DNA from: Pusillimonas sp. TS35
GTDB lineage: Bacteria > Pseudomonadota > Gammaproteobacteria > Burkholderiales > Burkholderiaceae_B
Assembly: GCF_009857885.1 (NCBI RefSeq)
Contig: NZ_WWER01000001.1
Coordinates: 248,001 to 312,000, forward strand
Length of the DNA: 64,000 nucleotides
Direction of reading: 5' to 3'
Numbering within the stretch: position 1 is the first letter of the stretch; each line of letters starts with the position of its first letter. The notes under the pieces are model-generated. The model made no database searches, was not told where the DNA came from, and was given only the letters and a program-made list of their open reading frames with translations. Of this stretch, positions 34,338-43,912 are shown one piece after another. The translations under genes were made by a program, and so were the position numbers.

Positions 34338-36464
34338 ATGGATGCGATTTCACACTTGATCAGCCCTCGCAGCGTCGCGATCATCGGCGCATCCGGTGAT
34401 CCGGCAAAAACATCGGGCAGGCCCGTCACCTATCTGCGCAAGCATGGCTTTGGTGGTGCGATTTACCCAGTCAATCCGAAGGTCGACACAATTGACGGCC
34501 TAAAGTGCTACCCCGACGTTGCCTCGTTACCCGAAACGCCTGATGTCGGCATTGTGCTGCTGGGAGCACACCGCGCGCACCATGCTGTACGGGAGCTGTC
34601 CCGGCGCGGAACCCCTGCGGCAATTGTATTGGCCAGTGGCTATACAGAGGCGGGGATAGCAGGGGCCCTGCGCCAGCGAGAGCTTTTGGAAGCGGCGGGC
34701 AACATGCGCATCCTGGGGCCGAATACAATCGGATTGGTCAATCTGACACAAGGTATTCCGTTGTCAGCCAGCAGTGCCCTGGAAATGGATCATTTTCCTG
34801 TGGGTACGATCGGCATTGTGTCGCAAAGCGGCGGCATTATCGGTTCATTGCTATCGCGGGCGGCCACACGCGGCATCGGGCTGTCGAAACTCGTTGCTAC
34901 GAGCAATGAAGCCGATCTGGATTTGGCGGACTTTATAAGCTACTTGGCGGATGATGCGACAACTAATGTTATCGCTCTCTATGTGGAAACGATCCGGAAT
35001 CCAGCAAAGTTCAGGGCCGCAGCACTGAAAGCCGCCAATGTGGGTAAGCCTGTGGTTGCCTTCAAAGTTGGACGAACCGAGTCGGGTGCACGGGCAGCGG
35101 TATCCCACACTGGGGCTATGGCGGGCACTGACAAGGCGTATGATGCGTTGTTCAAGCAGACCGGTGTCATCCGCGCCGAACGATTCAGCGATCTACTGGA
35201 TATGCCGGCGGCGCTTTCAACAAACCGCACGCTGCACGGCAGACGCGTCGCCATTCTTACATCTACGGGCGGAGCCGGTACGCTGGTATCGGACGCGCTC
35301 GGCCTCAAGGGTTTCGAAACGCCTGCACCCGATGCCAAAACAGCTGGCCGGTTGCGCGCACTCCAGACGGGTGACCACGCTGCGCTGGATCGCAACCCCA
35401 TCGACGTGACGCTCGCGGGCTTGCAGCCGGATCTCCTGCGGGGCGCAATTCGTGCGCTCTTGGAGAGCGACAGTTATGATGCTGTTGCGGTCATTGTTGG
35501 CTCATCCAGCCTCGCCGCGCCTGAGCTGATGGCAGGCGCTATCCGCGATTGCCTGCCCGAAAGCACCAAACCTGTCATTGCGTATGTAAGCCCTCATGCT
35601 CCCCACATCATCGCACTCTTGAACCAGCAAGGCGTTCCGGCGTTTACGGAACCAGAAAGCTGCGCGGTTGCACTCGATGCCATGCTGAGAGCGGCGAGCG
35701 GCGTGAAGGCCTGGCGGTTGCCTTCTCTGTCTCCAACTGTGAATGTCCCAACGTTTTCTGACGGCTCGCTTGACGAGTCCGAGGCTAAGCAGTTGTTTGC
35801 CTGCTTCGGCATTCCGTCGGTACGAGAAGTGATTGCGCGCGATGCGGTAACGGCAAAAGCGGCAGCCAGTACGCTGGGCCCTAAGGTTGTCCTCAAGCTT
35901 CTGTCGCGCGACATTGCACACAAGAGCGACGTGGGCGGTGTTGCGCTGGGTGTAACCGCCGATCAGATGGTTGAGCATGTGCAAAGAATGCGAGAAACAG
36001 TATTGGCCTGCACCGGCAACGCACCCGAACGGTATCTCGTACAGGAGATGGTTAGCGGCGGCGTTGAACTTATACTCGGCTTGCATCGGGATCCGGTAGG
36101 GGACGCAATTTTGCTCGGCATGGGCGGCGTTACCGCCGAACTGTTCAACGACACTACGATGCGCTTGCTGCCTGAGAAAGGTGGATTGACCCGCGAGGAA
36201 GCCATCCACATGATGCGCGAACTGAAGGCATGGCCGCTGCTCAATGGCTATCGCGGCCGTCCAAGGGCCGATACGGAAGCTCTTACGGACGCGATCGTGG
36301 CATTTTCGCATATGGTCTCCCAGATGGGAGAGTGTTTGCGTGAAGCGGAAATCAATCCGCTGTTCGTTCTCCCCGATGGCCAGGGGGTAAAGGCTGCGGA
36401 CGGTATTGCGATAATTGGGCAGTCGCGGGCATTGATCGACGAGCGTTCCCATGTATGTGAGTGA
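34338..36464 (+). CDS. acyl-CoA synthetase (ADP-forming)
   Basis: A 708-residue ADP-forming acyl-CoA ligase (acetyl-CoA synthetase ACD type, alpha-beta fusion). The N-terminal CoA-binding domain has PRSVAIIGASGDPAKTSGRP. The ligase-CoA domain has GTIGIVSQSGGIIGSLLSRA and the phospho-histidine in AVSHTGAMAGTDKAY (about residue 255). The C-terminal ATP-grasp domain (from about 480) includes GPKVVLKLLSRDIAHKSDVGGV and EINPLFVLP. The ATG at 34338 is six bases past the previous stop. It probably activates the acid imported by the locus to its CoA ester. The substrate is unknown. Confidence 0.92.
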   Translation: MDAISHLISPRSVAIIGASGDPAKTSGRPVTYLRKHGFGGAIYPVNPKVDTIDGLKCYPDVASLPETPDVGIVLLGAHRAHHAVRELSRRGTPAAIVLASGYTEAGIAGALRQRELLEAAGNMRILGPNTIGLVNLTQGIPLSASSALEMDHFPVGTIGIVSQSGGIIGSLLSRAATRGIGLSKLVATSNEADLDLADFISYLADDATTNVIALYVETIRNPAKFRAAALKAANVGKPVVAFKVGRTESGARAAVSHTGAMAGTDKAYDALFKQTGVIRAERFSDLLDMPAALSTNRTLHGRRVAILTSTGGAGTLVSDALGLKGFETPAPDAKTAGRLRALQTGDHAALDRNPIDVTLAGLQPDLLRGAIRALLESDSYDAVAVIVGSSSLAAPELMAGAIRDCLPESTKPVIAYVSPHAPHIIALLNQQGVPAFTEPESCAVALDAMLRAASGVKAWRLPSLSPTVNVPTFSDGSLDESEAKQLFACFGIPSVREVIARDAVTAKAAASTLGPKVVLKLLSRDIAHKSDVGGVALGVTADQMVEHVQRMRETVLACTGNAPERYLVQEMVSGGVELILGLHRDPVGDAILLGMGGVTAELFNDTTMRLLPEKGGLTREEAIHMMRELKAWPLLNGYRGRPRADTEALTDAIVAFSHMVSQMGECLREAEINPLFVLPDGQGVKAADGIAIIGQSRALIDERSHVCE

Positions 36465-37785
36465 ACAGCTTGCGCGGGGCGCGACCGTCCTGCTGGCCAG
36501 GCCTTTGCCTGATTGGGTGATGCATCATGCCAAGCGAGCTGTCATCGACTGGTATGCCTCTGTGCTTCCCGGTACCCGGAACGAGGCGATAAGGTTGCTC
36601 GAACTGGCGGTCGCCGATGATCTGGATCATGGCCGCGCGCACCTTGTTCTTGGTCGGCGAGCCACGACGCGGGCTGCGGCATTGTTGAATGGTGCCGCCG
36701 CACACGCAGCGGAACTAGATGATAGCTTCCGCGATGCCATGTATCACCCAGGTGCCGCTACCATTGCCGCTGCGCTGGCCGCAGCGCAAGAAGCTGGCAT
36801 ATCCGGACGGGCGTTTCTTCGCAGTGTGGTTATCGGTTACGAGTTATCAACGCGGATAGGAATGGCAATGGGGCGCGCCCATTACCGCTTCTGGCATAGC
36901 ACGGGGACAATCGGCGCGTTTGGCGCGGCGGCGGCGGCCGCCGCCGCATACCAGTTGGACACAAAATCGTTTGCGCATGCGTTAGCCACGGTTGCTACAT
37001 TTTCCGCCGGGCTGCAGCAAGCCTTTCGCATGGACTCGATGTCCAAACCCTTGCACGCGGGGCGTGCGGCGGAGGCAGGCATTCTCGCCGCGCAGCTTGC
37101 CCGGCGCGGTGTAACCGGATCGCTGGACATCATGGAGGGAGAAACGGGGCTGGGGCGGGCCATGAGTGACGGCCCCTCGTGGTCTGGTATCGCTGAGACG
37201 CTGGGAGAAGATTTTCACATTGCACGTCTCACAGTCAAGAATCATGTGGGCTGCGGACACGTATTCCCGGCAGTGGACGGAGCGTTGGCGTTGAAACGGC
37301 AGTATGATGTCGCGCCCGCCGACATCCGGCAAATCAATATCGCCACTTACCAGCCCGCACTGGCTATTGCCTGCCATGAGAAGCCGGCAACAGCCAACGA
37401 AGCGCGTTTCAGCATGAAATATATGGTGGCCACCGCACTTATACACGGTGATGTTCGCCTGAGCGCCTACTCCGATGCACGGCTGTCGTGCCCCGCGACG
37501 CGGCAGTTGATGGGCCGTATTACGGCAGCGATTGATCCGGAGATCGACCGCAAGTTTCCTTGCGAGCGTGCCGCACGGATTGTCTTTACGCTGACGAACG
37601 GTCGTTGCCTGTCCCACCATCAGCCTGCTCGCAAAGGGGATCCCGAATTTCCGTTGAGCGACACTGAATTGGAAGCCAAATTCGGGGAGCTGGTTGGAGG
37701 CGTTGTTGGCGATGAGAGGGCGCATCGATTGTTACAAACACTCTGGGAGATGCAGGCGCATCAGATGGTGGCTTGGTCAGTGTGA
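36451..37785 (+). CDS. MmgE/PrpD family protein
   Basis: A 444-residue member of the MmgE/PrpD family (2-methylcitrate dehydratase, cis-aconitate decarboxylase and relatives). Recognisable segments are VIDWYASVLPGTRNEAI, NGAAAHAAELDDSF, MYHPGAATIAAALAAAQEAG, STGTIGAFGAAAAAAAAYQLD, SMSKPLHAGRAAEAGILAA and VKNHVGCGHVFPAVDGAL. The helical dehydratase core looks complete. Its start overlaps the ligase gene by 14 bases. Context suggests a dehydratase or decarboxylase on a small di- or tricarboxylic acid, not the methylcitrate cycle, as prpB and prpC are absent. Confidence 0.88.
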   Translation: MYVSEQLARGATVLLARPLPDWVMHHAKRAVIDWYASVLPGTRNEAIRLLELAVADDLDHGRAHLVLGRRATTRAAALLNGAAAHAAELDDSFRDAMYHPGAATIAAALAAAQEAGISGRAFLRSVVIGYELSTRIGMAMGRAHYRFWHSTGTIGAFGAAAAAAAAYQLDTKSFAHALATVATFSAGLQQAFRMDSMSKPLHAGRAAEAGILAAQLARRGVTGSLDIMEGETGLGRAMSDGPSWSGIAETLGEDFHIARLTVKNHVGCGHVFPAVDGALALKRQYDVAPADIRQINIATYQPALAIACHEKPATANEARFSMKYMVATALIHGDVRLSAYSDARLSCPATRQLMGRITAAIDPEIDRKFPCERAARIVFTLTNGRCLSHHQPARKGDPEFPLSDTELEAKFGELVGGVVGDERAHRLLQTLWEMQAHQMVAWSV

Positions 37786-38067
37786 TGGCATCGTCTTCCT
37801 CTACTTTCTCGTCGAAGCTAATACGTTGACGTTGCAGCAGTTGATCAGGCTATGGATTTCGCCGCGCGCCCCCTTGTCAGGATGACGTGCGTATCAAACT
37901 ATTTTGCGATTCTCCGCCGGGCGCAGTATGCTGGGCTTGAGGGTTCTGAACTCTGGCCGTAACGGTTTGTCCAAGTGCTAGAGTTGGATAACGAGGGTGA
38001 GCCGCCACCATTCCATCTGTATATGGCCGATGCTGGCAGGCAGCCTGGCTTCATACTGGAGGAAGCC
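37786..38067 (+). other. promoter region of the prkA operon
   Basis: 282 nt with no gene that I can support. An in-frame extension of PrkA back to 37975 exists but has no ribosome binding site and no family similarity. Confidence 0.4.
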
Positions 38068-40014
38068 GTGATCGATCGCAAGCAAGAAGCCGAACGGCAA
38101 CGTTCTGAGTTTGTCGAATCGCTGGCAGACTATTCGCGCAAGCAGCAGGCGCAGCGATGGGAAGGCAGCTTCAACGACTATCTACGCGACATCGTCGCCG
38201 GCAACCCGGCGCGTGCCGCCCGTTCCAGCCATCAGTACATCTGGGACATGATCTGCTGGCGCGGCCTAGAGGCCCAGAAGCAAGGCCCTACGCGCTACAA
38301 ATTGTTCGAAGATGATCTGTTCGGCATCGACCAGGCACTGGAGCGCGTCGCCAATTACTTCAAGGCCGCCAGCGAAGGCTCTGAGGTCGGGCGGCGTTTG
38401 TTGCTTCTGTTGGGGCCTCCGTCAGGCGGCAAATCCAGCTTGGTTACTTTGCTCAAGCGTGGGCTCGAGGCCTACAGCCGTACCGACGAGGGCGCGTTGT
38501 ATGCCATCCAGGAAAGCCCCATCCAGGAATCGCCGCTGCTGCTTATCCCGCACGGCAAACAGGCTGACTTCAAAGAGTCCTACGGCGTCGACATCCGGGG
38601 CGAGCTCTCGCCCTTCACCCGCGCGCTGCTGGATGACAAGTACGGCGGAGACTTTGCGCGCGTGCCGGTGCATCGCATCTTTATCGATGAAGCGGCGCGT
38701 AAAGCGGTGGGTACTTATGCGCCGCATGATCCCACCACTGCGGATATCGCCGACCTGGTCGGCTCGGTCGATCTGTCGAAGGTGGCCGAATACGGTGATG
38801 AGGGCGATCCGCGCGCCTGGTCGTGGTCTGGCGCCGTGTACGCTGGCAACCGCGGGCTGTTGGAAATGATCGAAATCCTGAAGGTCAAGCGCGAGTTCCT
38901 GTATTTGTTGCTGACGCTGACGCAGGAACAGGTGGTGAAGGTATCTCGGTTCCCGCTCATCTATATCGACGAGACTATTGTCGCGCATACCAATATGGCC
39001 GAGTTTCGTCGCTTTCTGCTGGAAAAGGAGAACGAGGCGCTGCTGGATCGGATGGTGATTGTGCAGGTGCCCTATACCCTGTGCTACACCGATGAGGCGC
39101 GCATCTATCATAAGCTTACGTCGTCAACACCGTCGTTCCGGCGGGTTCACCTGGATCCGCACGCGTTGCGGGTGGCGGCGGTCTTTGCAATCTTGACGCG
39201 GCTGAAACCTTCCGAGCGCGCAGACCTGGACCTGAGCAAGAAGCTGCGCATTCACGCGCACGAAGCGGTGGAGGGGGTTTCCGACGCGGAAGCAGAGCGC
39301 ATCATCCGCGAGCAGCCCGACGAGGGTATGGATGGTGTGTCGCCGCGCTTTATCGTGAATGCGCTTGCGGGCGCGATCAGCCAATCTGAAAGCAAGAGTC
39401 TGACTGCGATGGAAGTAATGCTGGCGCTCAAGGATGCGATTGAGTCGGATGCGCGCATGGATGCCAAAGTCAAGAAGCAGTGGACTGATTTTCTAGTGAC
39501 CACGCGCAAGGAGTTCTATAACCGCTGGGTCAAGGAGGACGTGCACAAAGCCATGTTTGTGTCCTTCCAGGACGAGGCACAGGAGCTGCTGGACAAGTAC
39601 CTCGATGAAGTCGAGGCCGTACTCGAAAGCCGCAAGGTCGAAGACCCCATCACGGGTGAGGAGCGCGATGCGGATGAGCGCTTCCTGCGCAGCGTGGAAA
39701 CCAAGATCAGTATTTCCGATTCGGGCAAGACATCCTTCCGCCAGGAAATCGTGCGCAAGGCTTTGGGTGCCTATAAGCGCGGCGCCAAGTTTACGCTGGC
39801 CGAGCATGCGCGCCTGCGCGAGGCGATCGAGCAGTATCTGTTCGAGGAGCGGCGCGATGTGCTGCGCCTGGTCACTTCAAGGACGCGCGCCGATGCCGAG
39901 GCCATGAAGAAAATCTCAGCTGTTGAAGAGCGCCTGGTCAACGATTATGGCTACGACGCGCACAGTGCACACGAGGCGCTCAATTATGTAACCACGCTGC
40001 TGGCGCAGGAGTAG
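38068..40014 (+). CDS. prkA: PrkA-type serine protein kinase (YeaG)
   Basis: A 648-residue AAA+ protein, close to E. coli YeaG (644). The GTG start at 38068 follows GGAGGAAGCC, a strong site. Walker A GPPSGGKSSLVTLL lies near residue 115; the PrkA signature runs through ESPLLLIPHGKQAD, FTRALLDDKYGGD, AWSWSGAVYAGNRGLLEMIE and FPLIYIDETIVAHTNMAEF. A C-terminal PrkA kinase-like domain spans about 400-640. YeaG responds to nitrogen starvation and stress. It is the first gene of a conserved trio with yeaH and spoVR/ycgB. Confidence 0.94.
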   Translation: MIDRKQEAERQRSEFVESLADYSRKQQAQRWEGSFNDYLRDIVAGNPARAARSSHQYIWDMICWRGLEAQKQGPTRYKLFEDDLFGIDQALERVANYFKAASEGSEVGRRLLLLLGPPSGGKSSLVTLLKRGLEAYSRTDEGALYAIQESPIQESPLLLIPHGKQADFKESYGVDIRGELSPFTRALLDDKYGGDFARVPVHRIFIDEAARKAVGTYAPHDPTTADIADLVGSVDLSKVAEYGDEGDPRAWSWSGAVYAGNRGLLEMIEILKVKREFLYLLLTLTQEQVVKVSRFPLIYIDETIVAHTNMAEFRRFLLEKENEALLDRMVIVQVPYTLCYTDEARIYHKLTSSTPSFRRVHLDPHALRVAAVFAILTRLKPSERADLDLSKKLRIHAHEAVEGVSDAEAERIIREQPDEGMDGVSPRFIVNALAGAISQSESKSLTAMEVMLALKDAIESDARMDAKVKKQWTDFLVTTRKEFYNRWVKEDVHKAMFVSFQDEAQELLDKYLDEVEAVLESRKVEDPITGEERDADERFLRSVETKISISDSGKTSFRQEIVRKALGAYKRGAKFTLAEHARLREAIEQYLFEERRDVLRLVTSRTRADAEAMKKISAVEERLVNDYGYDAHSAHEALNYVTTLLAQE

Positions 40015-40036
40015 CCAGCGCATATGGGGCGCCGCC

Positions 40037-41227
40037 ATGACTACGCCAGTTATTCGGAAGCTTTCCAACCTGGCGCAAGCGCACCGCTGGTACGACTTGT
40101 TCTCGCGCGGTGCCCGCGATTGGCTCAGGCACAATGAAAAGGTTCGCGACGCGGTGCGCGAGCAACTCCCTGAGTTGATTGCAGGGGCGGATATCCTGAG
40201 CCGTCCGTCCAGCCATACCGTGCAGGTGCCCATTCGTTTTCTGGAGCATTATCGCTTTCGTCTGAATTCGCCCAGTGAGCAATCGGGTGTGGGCCAGGGG
40301 GGCGGCCAGCCGCACGATGTCTATCGGCAAGGGCAGGGCGACGAGGGAGGCCAGGCCGGCGCAGGGGGCAGTGGCGGCGGCGAGCTGCGCTTCCTGCTGG
40401 AACTGCGGCTCGAGGACATCGTGGACTGGATCTGGGATGAGCTGCATCTGCCCGACCTTAAGCCGCGGGCCAGCGATGCGCTCAAAGACGAGGAACTGGT
40501 GCGCGAAGGCTGGAGCCGGCATGGCCCGCACGCACGCCTTGATCGACGCCTGACCATGAAAGAGGCGATCAAGCGCCGGCATGCACAGCCTGCGGGGGCG
40601 CCGCCGTTTTCCGATGACGACTTGAGGTTCAGGCAGCTGGCGCGCCGGCAGCGTCCCGCGACCGATGCGGTGGTGGCGCTGGTTCTGGATGTCTCCGGCT
40701 CAATGGATGCGGAACGGCGCAAGCTGGCCAAATCGTTTTTCTTTTGGGTGGTGCAAGGTTTGCGGCGGCAGTACGGCAGTGCGCTGGAGATCGTCTTTAT
40801 TGCTCATACCGATCAGGCCTGGGAATTCACCGAAGAAGAGTTTTTCCAGGTGACTGCGACGGGTGGAACGATTGCGTCGAGCGCCTTCAGCCTAGCCCTG
40901 GATATATTCGCCAAACGCTATCCCACGCGGTGCTATAACCATTATCTGTTTTATGCTTCCGACGGCGAGAATTTTGCCGACGATCAGGAACTGGCTGGCA
41001 GCCTGCTGCGCAAACTGGGCGATATCGTCAATTTCATGGGGTTTGTGGAGACGCCGCAGAACCCGCATGAATCGGGGGTTTCGGCAACGGGCCGGCTGTT
41101 CCGCTCGATGGAGTCGCGCGATTATCCGGCGGGCACATACACCATGCACGATCGTGGCGACGTGTGGGAAGCGGTGCGTCGCTTTTTCCAGCGTGAGGCC
41201 AAGGCCTACGCGGACGGAGGAGGCTGA
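40037..41227 (+). CDS. yeaH: YeaH/YhbH family protein (DUF444)
   Basis: A 396-residue partner of PrkA. A glycine-rich linker (about 80-115, with GQGDEGGQAGAGGSGGG) precedes FLLELRLEDIVDWIWDELHLPDL. A von Willebrand A-like domain follows, with metal-site motif ALVLDVSGSMD near residue 217 and FYASDGENFADD further on. DUF444 proteins act with PrkA and SpoVR in stress and stationary-phase survival. It starts 22 nt after prkA. Confidence 0.93.
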   Translation: MTTPVIRKLSNLAQAHRWYDLFSRGARDWLRHNEKVRDAVREQLPELIAGADILSRPSSHTVQVPIRFLEHYRFRLNSPSEQSGVGQGGGQPHDVYRQGQGDEGGQAGAGGSGGGELRFLLELRLEDIVDWIWDELHLPDLKPRASDALKDEELVREGWSRHGPHARLDRRLTMKEAIKRRHAQPAGAPPFSDDDLRFRQLARRQRPATDAVVALVLDVSGSMDAERRKLAKSFFFWVVQGLRRQYGSALEIVFIAHTDQAWEFTEEEFFQVTATGGTIASSAFSLALDIFAKRYPTRCYNHYLFYASDGENFADDQELAGSLLRKLGDIVNFMGFVETPQNPHESGVSATGRLFRSMESRDYPAGTYTMHDRGDVWEAVRRFFQREAKAYADGGG

Positions 41228-41228
41228 G

Positions 41229-42620
41229 ATGCAGGTTGCCTATGCGCGAGGCCTGGACCAATTGACGCGCTATATGCCGAAGCTTGAAGCCTTGGCTGTG
41301 CGCAACAGGCTGGATTTTGATCCGGTTGATTTCGAGCTTGTGCCGAACACGTTCATGATGGAGGTTGCCGTCTATGGCCTGCCCATTCGAATGCCACATT
41401 GGTCCTTCGGCGTGCGCTACATCCATCAGCATGTGCAGCACCGCATGGGCGGTTCGCATATCTTTGAGGTTGTGTTTCCGGGCAACCCCAACCGCGCCTA
41501 TCTGGTCACCGATAACGGGTTGGCGCAGAATACGCTGGTGACTGCGCACGTGCTCGGGCACGCGGATTTCTCCAAGAACAACGCGCTGTTTGCACGTATC
41601 CAGCAGCAGGTGGGGTATCACATCGTGACCGAGGCGGCCGAGCGTGCGCGCAGCATACAGGCCGCGATCGAAGAACACGGCCGGCGGCGCGTGGAACAGG
41701 TGCTTGATGCGGCGCTTGCGCTGGAGCAGCATATCGATGTAGACCAGCCTATTCATCGGCCGGACTACGAACCATATATATTGCCCAACCCGGCCTTGAA
41801 GCCTACCGGGTTTCGCGCGCGCTACGCGGCATTGCCGGGCGAGACGGAAAGCCCCGTCAGACAGCGCCAGCGGGCGCCCATCCCGCCGCACCCCGAGTCG
41901 GACCTGTTGTGGTTCATTGCCCGCTATGCGCCCGATATGGAAGGCTGGGAGCGTGACATCTTTCTGGCTGTTCGCGAAGAGTCGTTTTACTTTTATCCTG
42001 TGTTCGCGTGCCAGATCATGAACGAAGGGTGGGCCAGCTACTGGCATGCGCGTCTGCTGCGCGAAGCCGATTTCCTGCCGAATGATCTGTATCTGGATGC
42101 CATCAAGTCCCACTCGGATGTCATCCGGCCCTTCGCGACCGGCAAGGATATTGCCCTGGATCTGAATCCCTATCACGTCGGCTTTTCCATGTGGGAACAC
42201 ATCATCGAAAACGAAGGCCTGGAAGCCGCGCTGAAGATTCGCGCCGAAGAGGATGACTTCAGCTTTATCCGCAACCATCTGAACGAGGCGCTTGTCGAGC
42301 AGCTGCAATTGCTGAATTACCGCCAGGTCCGTGATTCCATGTCGGGGTCGCGCGTCGAAATCGAAGATGTGGACATCGACGTCATGCGGGAACGGTTGAT
42401 CGCGCCCAAGTTCAACTTCGGCGCGCCGCATGTGCAGGCGGTTAGCTTAAGCAACGACGGGAGCCTGATGCTGCGGCAGGACCACGTTGCCGACGGTCGC
42501 GGCCTGGACCTGGATCGTGCGCAGAAAGTGCTGGAATACATCGCGCTGGTGTGGCGCCGCCAAGTGGCCCTGGAAACGATAGACGAGAACGGAAACGCGA
42601 AGACGCTGACCGTTGGTTGA
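41229..42620 (+). CDS. ycgB: SpoVR family protein (YcgB)
   Basis: A 463-residue SpoVR-like protein. The ATG at 41229 overlaps the yeaH stop region and has GGAGGAGG upstream. Typical segments are PHWSFGVRYIHQHVQHRMGG, EVVFPGNPNRAYLVTDN, AHVLGHADFSKNN, DLLWFIARYAPDMEGWERDIF, CQIMNEGWASYWHARLL and LDLNPYHVGFSMWEHI. The histidines in the HVLGH and NEGWASYWH motifs suggest a metal site. The function is not settled; it always travels with PrkA and YeaH. Confidence 0.94.
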   Translation: MQVAYARGLDQLTRYMPKLEALAVRNRLDFDPVDFELVPNTFMMEVAVYGLPIRMPHWSFGVRYIHQHVQHRMGGSHIFEVVFPGNPNRAYLVTDNGLAQNTLVTAHVLGHADFSKNNALFARIQQQVGYHIVTEAAERARSIQAAIEEHGRRRVEQVLDAALALEQHIDVDQPIHRPDYEPYILPNPALKPTGFRARYAALPGETESPVRQRQRAPIPPHPESDLLWFIARYAPDMEGWERDIFLAVREESFYFYPVFACQIMNEGWASYWHARLLREADFLPNDLYLDAIKSHSDVIRPFATGKDIALDLNPYHVGFSMWEHIIENEGLEAALKIRAEEDDFSFIRNHLNEALVEQLQLLNYRQVRDSMSGSRVEIEDVDIDVMRERLIAPKFNFGAPHVQAVSLSNDGSLMLRQDHVADGRGLDLDRAQKVLEYIALVWRRQVALETIDENGNAKTLTVG

Positions 42621-42774
42621 GCGGCATGTACGTGCGTGTTGCGCGTTGCGTGCGCATTCATCAACGCGGTCTGTATGGGCGTTGTTGAGCCGGAAGCGTT
42701 CGGTACAGCGCGCAACCGGCCTTGACGGCCTGTGTGCGCGCATTCCGAAGTAGTCTTGTCCGTGCGTTCGGTCT

Positions 42775-43905
42775 TCAGCCGTACACGGGCTCTCCCAGAT
42801 TGAGCATCAAGCGATTGGCCCAGGCAAAAATGGCCACGGCGTGCAGGGCGTCCAGGATTTCGGTGTTGTTCAGGCCGGCGCTGCGCAAGGCTTGCAGAGG
42901 CGCTGCGCCGAAGCGGCTGGGGGCATCGGTGAGGGCGACGGCCGCCTGGATCAATGCGCGCTCGCGGGCATTGGTGCCGGCGCTGTGTGGGTCATCGAAG
43001 ATCTGCGCGATGACGTCATTGCGCTTGGCCAACTGTTCAAAGCGCTGGGCATGGACCGAAGCGCAGTAGACGCAGCCGTTGATGCGCGAAACCACCGTGC
43101 TGACCAGTTCGCGCTCGGCGCGCGCAAGGCCTCCGGGCGCATACATGATCGCATTGAAGACCACTGAGCGTTCCTGCAGGATCTCAGGCTGATGGATCAG
43201 TGCAAGGTAATAGTCGCTGGTTTTGGCGGATGGGTGGCTGGCTTCCAGGACGCGCAACTGCTCGGGCGTGGCGGCGTCAAGCCGCACCACCGGCACCCAG
43301 GCCTTCCAGCCCAGTGTCTGGCTGGTGAAACCGTTAATGTTCAACTGCTCGCCGGGTTTAGGCAGGTGATGTGGATGCACAAAGGCTTCATCGCCCGACG
43401 CCAGAGGCGCAGGGGCAAGCAGGTCGTCGCCCAGCGCGGTCAGGGCCTGCAGGCTGGCGACGATGCGCACCTGAAAGGTGAGAAAGGCGATCAACTGTGC
43501 CAGCGTAATGATATCGGCGGGGGCGACGCCTGCGGCGCCCAGTGCATCGATGCTGGCCTGGTCGCCATCCACCGGGTTTTGTGTCAGCAGCGTGGCAAAG
43601 CGCTGCAGGGCGGCTTCGCGCGCTGGCCGGGCGATGCGCTCGTCGATTCCGGCCAAGGCGTGCGTGTAATGGTGCTCAAGCAATGTGGCCCCCGAGAGCT
43701 GTGCCACAGTTTGCGCTACCCGCAGCCGTTCGCCCAAGCTCAGCCCAGGCAGGGCGGGGTCGAACAGGCAGCGGTAGCTGCCCGCGGTGGCAGCAACCAC
43801 TTTGTCGCGCTGGTGGCGGATGGCCTTGACGGCGGGATACTGCTCCAATTGAGTCAACTGGTCGATCAGATCAAGGGAATCATTCACTGGTGCGTTGGTG
43901 GTCAT
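42775..43905 (-). CDS. two-domain CMD/alkylhydroperoxidase-like protein
   Basis: A 376-residue fusion of two AhpD/CMD-like modules. The N-terminal half (about 1-180: GLSLGERLRVAQTVAQLSG, HYTHALAGIDERI) lacks the redox cysteines. The C-terminal half has SVVFNAIMYAPGGLARAERE and the active CxxC motif NGCVYCASVHAQRF near residue 278. The halves resemble the families I recall as CMD_Avi_7170 and perox_Avi_7169, usually separate genes beside a KPN_01854-type ABC transporter. It probably reduces peroxides or a reactive intermediate. The start at 43905 has TTTGAGG upstream. It is the last gene of the operon. Confidence 0.8.
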   Translation of the reverse strand: MTTNAPVNDSLDLIDQLTQLEQYPAVKAIRHQRDKVVAATAGSYRCLFDPALPGLSLGERLRVAQTVAQLSGATLLEHHYTHALAGIDERIARPAREAALQRFATLLTQNPVDGDQASIDALGAAGVAPADIITLAQLIAFLTFQVRIVASLQALTALGDDLLAPAPLASGDEAFVHPHHLPKPGEQLNINGFTSQTLGWKAWVPVVRLDAATPEQLRVLEASHPSAKTSDYYLALIHQPEILQERSVVFNAIMYAPGGLARAERELVSTVVSRINGCVYCASVHAQRFEQLAKRNDVIAQIFDDPHSAGTNARERALIQAAVALTDAPSRFGAAPLQALRSAGLNNTEILDALHAVAIFAWANRLMLNLGEPVYG

Positions 43906-43912
43906 GAATGCC

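Noticed and set aside
41034-42431. 465-codon minus-strand frame across spoVR/ycgB
   Set aside because: It is antisense to a conserved gene and composition-driven.
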